A DNA stretch of 64,000 nucleotides from Diadophis punctatus similis (lineage: Eukaryota > Chordata > Lepidosauria > Squamata > Dipsadidae): contig JALIGW010000002.1 of the NCBI GenBank assembly GCA_023053685.1, positions 242,351,677 to 242,415,676 on the forward strand, read 5' to 3'. Positions 59,193-64,000 of the stretch are shown in pieces (within the stretch, counting starts at the first letter, position 1; each line of letters begins with the position of its first letter). The notes beneath the pieces are model-generated. The model saw nothing but the letters and a program-made list of their open reading frames with translations. It had not been told where the DNA came from and did not search any database. The position numbers were made by a program, and so were the translations under genes.

Positions 59193-59416
59193 TGTTACGT
59201 ATGGAGGTATGTTTCCCCAAGTTGCGAGTAGCTCACTGATTGGCTAATCGTGGGCGGCAATCTTGAATGGATGTCAGTGGCTGACCGCCCCCATGCAAAG
59301 CCCTTAAAAGCGGCTTTGCATGGAGCCGGCCGGCATTCTGATTTGGCTTCAGCTGTGAACTAATAAAATACTGAACTGTTACTGCGCCTCCGATCCTTTG
59401 TAATGCAAATCTAACA
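59193..59416 (+). repeat. 3' LTR of the Gypsy element
   Basis: 224 bp, directly after the polypurine tract. Several of the differences from the 5' LTR are C/T or G/A, including two CpG sites. Confidence 0.93.
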
Positions 59417-59421
59417 TTCAC

Positions 59422-60998
59422 TATAAAAAATAAACTGCAGCTGGCTGGGAGGTAGGCTTCTTAACCCAGAGAGACCAAAGAGATCAGAAGAGACCAAGAG
59501 AGAGAACTTCCTAGTTCAGAAATGCTTTGCTTGCAAACCATGTCTCTGTGTCAATGATTTCTACATCGGTCCTCTTTGGCAGACACGTTAGGTTGTGAGT
59601 GGGCTACAGCCCTGGACCTGAGACGAATTCCCCGCGAAAGCTACAAAAAGAGGCTTTGTGTTTACTCAACACTGGTCCTCACGGCTATCTGTCTACCAAG
59701 GCAATTTTTGAAAGAGCCGAGAGAAATGTGTGACCATTGGGGGACCTTCCTATCCTTCTCCCTGAATCCGTGAATTATGGGAAGGGAGTCATCTGAGGGC
59801 CAATCTTTGCGGTGAAAAGGAGCTACGTTTCTACTTGTCTCCCGGAGAGATCAGGCAGTGCAAAACGGAAAGTCCCCAAACAGAACTGCATCTGCCCGCT
59901 CCTCACCCTCTGGGCAGTCCTATCTGGTGAACTGTGTTGGAACATTCATGACTGGGAGAGCCATGTGATTGAGTCAGCCAATCGGGCTGAAGTGTTAATT
60001 CAGCATGTCCAGAAACTTAGCAAGAAGAAGGGCGTGGTTTAGTCAGTTTACCGTTAAAGTTTGCTGTGAAAACATCTCAACATGTGAAACAAAGTGCGGT
60101 ATTGTAAATGTTTTATTCTACTTATAAAGAAGGTATTTGAATCAGCAAAATGCAGTTATCTTGTGAAGCTTCTGATTTATTGCGTCATTCTGACAAACTG
60201 CCAGCCAGTCCACAGCAGCCATGAAAGCGGTGCGAGGATAGAAGCGGAAGTGGTCCAGAACCCCCATTTTGGCTTATCTAGCCAAATAGCACTTTTTCCC
60301 CTTCAGAATATCTCTATACATAAATATATAAATATTCCGAAGGTCTTTTGGATTATTCTATGAGGTTGAGGCAGAAATGATAATTCAAATGTGGGAGAGT
60401 CTTCATTAGAAGGGAGAGGGTTTCCTTGGGGGGGGGGGTCCCAGGTGTCATATGTCCTCTTTGGCATACATCTTGGGTTGCGAGTGGGGTACAGACTTGG
60501 ACCACACACGAAGTCCCCACGAAAGTTACACAAGTAGAATTGGTGTTGGCGCTTGGATTGGCGTTTGGGTTTCGGTTGGGGTTTGGCTAATGCTTAAGCT
60601 TAGGCTTAGCCTTGGCCTTCACCTTACCCTTAGCCTTAGGCAGAAGGGTAGGGCGAATGGTAGCGGAAGAGTGAGAGTTAGAGACTTCCCCAGAAGAGAG
60701 AGAGTTAGAGAGTTCCCCAGAAGAGTGAGACTTAAAAAGTTCCCCATGTCTTCGTCTTCTTCTTGTTCTCCGATCAATTGAAACCACCGAATCGCCAGCA
60801 ACCATCCAAGTGTTTTGCAGCCACGACCTGCACCGGCTTAAATAGGTGCCCGGAGCCTCCGCTACGGAAACGTTTTCGCACGTTCACAGACTCCTCCTCT
60901 GTCAAAACTCAAGGCCCGCGGGGCAGCCATGGGGGGGGGAATGAGTAATAGCACTATATGACTAGCCGCAGGGCCCCTGCCTGTGAAGAGATGGAGCT
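59422..60998. other. Repeat-derived region with duplicated modules
   Basis: A segment containing GTCCTCTTTGGCA and TACAG-CTGGACC phrases occurs at about 59571-59655 and again at 60452-60535. The hairpin-bearing module recurs at 60198-60365 (arms 60300-60311 and 60332-60343). A minisatellite of about 30 bp (GAGAGTTAGAGA-TTCCCCAGAAGA, three copies) lies at 60667-60745, preceded by a degenerate G-rich/T-rich stretch (60540-60630). 60903-60998 repeats 55975-56070. No gene is recognised. Confidence 0.6.
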
Positions 60999-61329
60999 TG
61001 TCACGGTGTGAATATTGTCAGGTTGTGCATCTCTATGTTTTACTGTGTTATTATATCTATGGTCAGACAGACGTATGATATATTCTTCTAAGCATGTCTA
61101 CATTCCTGAGGTTACCTCCTTTCCTTTCTCATCGCCATCTCTACCGAAGGTAGAACTGATTTATTTTCTTAGCCGATAAAATGTAGTCCTAATAAGAATT
61201 CTTTATTATTTTTCTACTGAAATAAATATTTTGTTTATTAGTATTTAAACTGCGGTTTTATTTCTATAATGTCAGAGTTTCAGGAAAAGATCCATTTCGC
61301 CTCTGATGAGAGTAATTCTCTTGCTAACA
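60999..61329 (+). repeat. 5' LTR of the Copia element
   Basis: 331 bp from TGTCACGGTG to GCTAACA. The left end is supported by the break in similarity with the module at 55975-56070, and the right end by the primer-binding site that follows. Confidence 0.82.
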
Positions 61330-61330
61330 A

Positions 61331-61348
61331 TGGTAGCAGAGGATGGTT
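61331..61348 (+). other. Primer-binding site for initiator tRNA-Met
   Basis: TGGTAGCAGAGGATGGTT is complementary to the 3' 18 bases of vertebrate initiator tRNA-Met including CCA. It lies one base after the LTR, where minus-strand DNA synthesis starts. Confidence 0.92.
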
Positions 61349-61424
61349 GTAAACTTTATGGCTTCTTTTGAAGTTTTATTGCGTTTTAGGATAGTTAACT
61401 AATTAGAGAGATTTATGACCAGCC

Positions 61425-62749
61425 ATGTCCTCCACGAACGGAGATAAGGAATTTCCTACACATGCTGCCGCTGCTGGAAAAAAAAGACAGAGACCGAAAA
61501 AATGATTTTTGAAGCCCAAGCAGAACTAAAAGCTGGAGCAGAACTTTTTTAAAGGTCAGTGCATGATGTTAAAGGCACCCCTTTTCTCCCTGGGGGAAAT
61601 TCTACATGTTTAGAAGCTAATGCCCCACAAGATGAGGTGGCATCCTTTTATAAGCAGCAAATTGCCAGCCCACAAAAGTCTTCCATAGGACAGACAAGTG
61701 CTGAAAGAGAAATAAATTTAACTTATGGCCAGGCACTGCAAAGACAGCGGGAAAAGATTATTTTTTTGCAAAAAGAATTACACGAAACTAGATTGCATGC
61801 ATTCTTTCGTGCTGAGAACCAAGATGTTTGCCCGCCTTCACGCATACCAGAGAGGGGCCATGATTCCCCTCCTTCTTTAAATAAATTAGAGCAACGCCCT
61901 TGGATGCACACGTCACAATTACATGGGCAGAAATTTTTTGATGAAAGGGACTTTGCATTTCTCCAAGTACTTCAGGAACAGAATGAAAATCTGTATAAGC
62001 AAAATGAATTCTTGTATAAACAAAATGAAAAATTAACAATATTACAAGCCCAGAACAGAATGAATCAAATGAGATTAGATGCATTAATGCAGCCTGTTCA
62101 ACCTGGCCAACCTATGGCAGCCCAAATTGTGCAGCAAGCCCAAACTGCCCCGCAAGCTGGACCACCTCCTACTCCAGCACCAGGGGCCCAACCTGTGCCT
62201 GCTCTAGGGCCACCACCAGCTGTGGCAGCCCAAGTTTTGCCTGCTCCAGCTCTACTACCTATTGCTGCCCCTCAGCAACAGCCAATCCAGGCAGCTCCGC
62301 CTGCTCAGGCCCAAGCCTTGCCACAGGTGATTTCACAGGCTGCACCAGTGCAGGCCCCAATAGTCGCCCAACAGTCACAAATTGTTCCATTGGTTGGTGA
62401 CACAAAATTAAAGCAATCGGGACAGAACTACAAAGCCTGGGTCCCTGATATAACTACTTTGCTTCGTCGTGAGGGCACTTTTGACATAATCCAGAATTCT
62501 CCACAAAAGGTACTAAGATGCCAACATTGCGACCATGTGGGTCATACAAGCAGAAATTGTTTTAAATTGCAACACACTCAAGTTCCTGTCCAGCCAGAGG
62601 AAAAGATTACAGACGTCAGCACCAGCCCAGAGGAACAGATTATAGGGACCAGTACCAGCCCAGAGGAAAAGCACCTAGAGGCGGCAGAGGCAGAGGACAG
62701 CGCCGATCCGGTCCGAGGCGTGATTTCCCACCTCCACACACCATGCTAG
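61425..62749 (+). pseudogene. Copia gag with CCHC zinc knuckle, frame lesions near the start
   Basis: The likely start is ATG 61425 (MSSTNGDKEFPTHAAAAGKK), whose frame closes at a TGA directly after an A6 run. The reading frame continues one frame over from 61502, meets TAA at 61550, and is then open from 61559 to 62749. It encodes a coiled-coil-like Q/N-rich stretch (about 61960-62080), a long P/A/Q-rich linker (62090-62400), KAWVPDITTLLRREG, and the knuckle CQHCDHVGHTSRNC (62520-62561). Past the knuckle the frame switches again (see pol). The lesions sit near homopolymers, so sequencing error is possible. Confidence 0.82.
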
Positions 62750-64000
62750 CAATCACCAATGATACACAGCCAAAGAAATATGACCGCTCTCTTTTGTGGA
62801 CTCTCGATAGTGGAGCGGCTGTTCACATTACTTACAGAAAAGAACTTTTCAAAGAGCTACATGAGCCTGAACCAGAATATCGTGAACTGTATGCATTTGG
62901 TGGCCACCCTTTCAAAGTTGAAGGAAAAGGGACTGTTTTTATTGAAGAGTTAGGTACCCTCATACCTGATGTTTATTATATTCCTACAGTTAATTGCAAT
63001 TTGCTTAGTCAGAATCATTTATCTGCTGTTTTGCATTTTTATGTCCTTCATTTAGGTAACGCCAGTTATATTTTTAAAGATGGTCATATTGTTGCTGACA
63101 CAATTGTGATTGGTCAGGTCTACTATTTGAGGCCAAAGGCAGAACCTCAAATTCAGGCAAGTATAAAAATCTCAATAGATAATATCACAGGCCCAGAGAG
63201 AGATACCCCAGAGAGAGATCCTGTGAATACTCCAAAGGCTCCTAAAGCCACAAAGCAACAGGTAATCAAACCTAAGGTTCCTAATGTTAATGTTAATGCT
63301 GCAACTCCACTTACAGGTTTTCGTTTACATGACAGGTGTATACATAGATGGCACAGAAGATTAGGCCATCCCAGCTTTGAGGTCCTTAAACGTATGCCAT
63401 TTTTCACACAAGGTTTGAATTTCAAAGGATGTAAGGTACATCTAGATTGTGCTGTTTGCAAAAAGGCAAAATCGAGGGCAGCAGCTGTTCCAAAACATGC
63501 TACACGTAAGTCAACACGCATTTTTGATTTGGTTCATACTGATATTGTGAGCCCTTATGGTCCAACTATTGGCGGTAAAAAGTATTTCTTAACTATTGTT
63601 GATAATCATTCTAGATATGGTTATGTCTTTCTTATGAAAGAAAAATCTGAAGCCTTTCAGACATTTAGAGACTTTGCAGTTCAAATCTACAATCAACACG
63701 GAGTGAGAATCCGGAGAATCCAGAGTGATCGTGGTGCCGAGTTCACATCTCAGCGTTTCCAGGATTGGATGCGACGAAACGGTATCCTACACCAAACATC
63801 TGCCCCATACACTCCGGCTCACAACGGAGTCGCAGAGAGACGACAGGGGGTCCTCCAAACCATGATGCGCTGCCTCCTAGAAGATGCCAATCTCAAACAC
63901 TCATTTTGGGGTGAAGCAGTTCATTATGCAAATTACATTGTCAATCGCACATGGAGCAGTGTCATTGACCAAACACCCTTCTACATGTTATATGGCCGCC
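62600..64000 (+). CDS. Copia pol: protease, GAG-pre-integrase and integrase (partial)
   Basis: I read this frame codon by codon from ATG 62743 to the window edge without a stop. Motifs: LLWTLDSGAAVHIT (aspartic protease DSG), IHRWHRRLGHPSFEVL and CAVCKKAK (HHCC zinc-binding), HTDIV and FLTIVDNHSRYGYVF (integrase first D), RIQSDRGAEFTS (second D), YTPAHNGVAERRQG (E), then WGEAVHYANYIVNRT. The same frame is open upstream of the ATG through an arginine/glycine-rich segment (from about 62600), so pol may be made as a Gag-Pol fusion by frameshifting; it overlaps the gag stop in ATGCTAG at 62743-62749. It encodes particle maturation and DNA integration functions. Confidence 0.9.

Larger units (their letters stand above)
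57045..59416 (+). mobile_element. Internally deleted Ty3/Gypsy LTR retrotransposon
   Basis: A 2372-bp element with two 224-bp LTRs and a perfect 5-bp target duplication, ttcac (57040-57044 and 59417-59421). The LTRs begin TG and end CA; about 9 of 224 positions differ. The interior starts TTGGCGACGAAGGG (putative primer-binding site) and ends with a purine tract GGGGGGAGGGG (59181-59192). Gag, a zinc knuckle and the integrase core/C-terminus remain, but protease, reverse transcriptase, RNase H and the integrase N-terminus are missing. Such a copy could move only with help from an intact relative. Confidence 0.93.
60999..64000 (+). mobile_element. Ty1/Copia LTR retrotransposon (5' part, runs off the window)
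   Basis: 5' LTR, initiator-tRNA primer-binding site, gag with CCHC knuckle, then pol with protease and integrase in Copia order (protease before integrase before RT). The RT and 3' LTR lie beyond the right edge. Insertion split a module whose unoccupied copy is near 56061 (GGAGCTTGGGAGC versus GGAGCTTGTCACGG). The pol frame is intact, so the copy is young. Confidence 0.92.

Overview
This is vertebrate nuclear DNA, almost certainly from a squamate reptile and most likely a snake. The evidence is spliced vomeronasal type-2 receptor (V2R) genes, Sauria-type SINEs, abundant CR1 and L2 LINEs whose 3' ends run into long microsatellites, small hAT elements, a Helitron, and Ty3/Gypsy and Ty1/Copia elements. 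No bacterial-style operons are present. The real host genes are V2R receptors on the minus strand.

Layout: (1) 1-8.4 kb is repeats: an LTR-like end, an L1-like remnant on the minus strand with a Sauria SINE inside it, a hAT MITE with perfect 8-bp target duplications, and a nearly intact L2 LINE inserted into another SINE. (2) 8.4-22.9 kb is duplication unit A, carrying a complete six-exon V2R gene (coding 21913 to 11254, minus; 848 codons, all splice junctions phase-consistent). (3) 23.7-40.35 kb is duplication unit B, carrying a second complete V2R gene (37825 to 25085) with the same exon lengths. The two units are tandem copies of one ancestral segment; elements present in only one unit inserted after the duplication. 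(4) 40.35-46.3 kb is CR1, L2 and MITE material. (5) 46.3-49.6 kb holds the last two exons of a third, more diverged V2R gene, with a Helitron in its intron. Its exons 1-4 are not in the window. (6) 50-64 kb is dense repeat: an L1-like unclassified stretch, a tandem array of 329-330 bp units with tRNA-like heads, duplicated hairpin-bearing modules, an internally deleted Gypsy element with two LTRs and a TSD, and the 5' LTR, gag and pol start of a Copia element that runs off the right edge.

How it fits together: V2Rs are class-C GPCRs of vomeronasal neurons. Each has a signal peptide, an extracellular Venus-flytrap ligand-binding domain (exons 1-4), a cysteine-rich linker (exon 5) and a seven-helix domain (exon 6). 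Tandem duplication is the usual way this family grows. By eye, copies A and B differ at about 8% of residues in the ligand-binding exons 2-3 but about 3% in the seven-helix exon. This fits diversification of ligand recognition and/or homogenisation of the 3' end. All coordinates and differences were read by hand; no alignment or database search was run.
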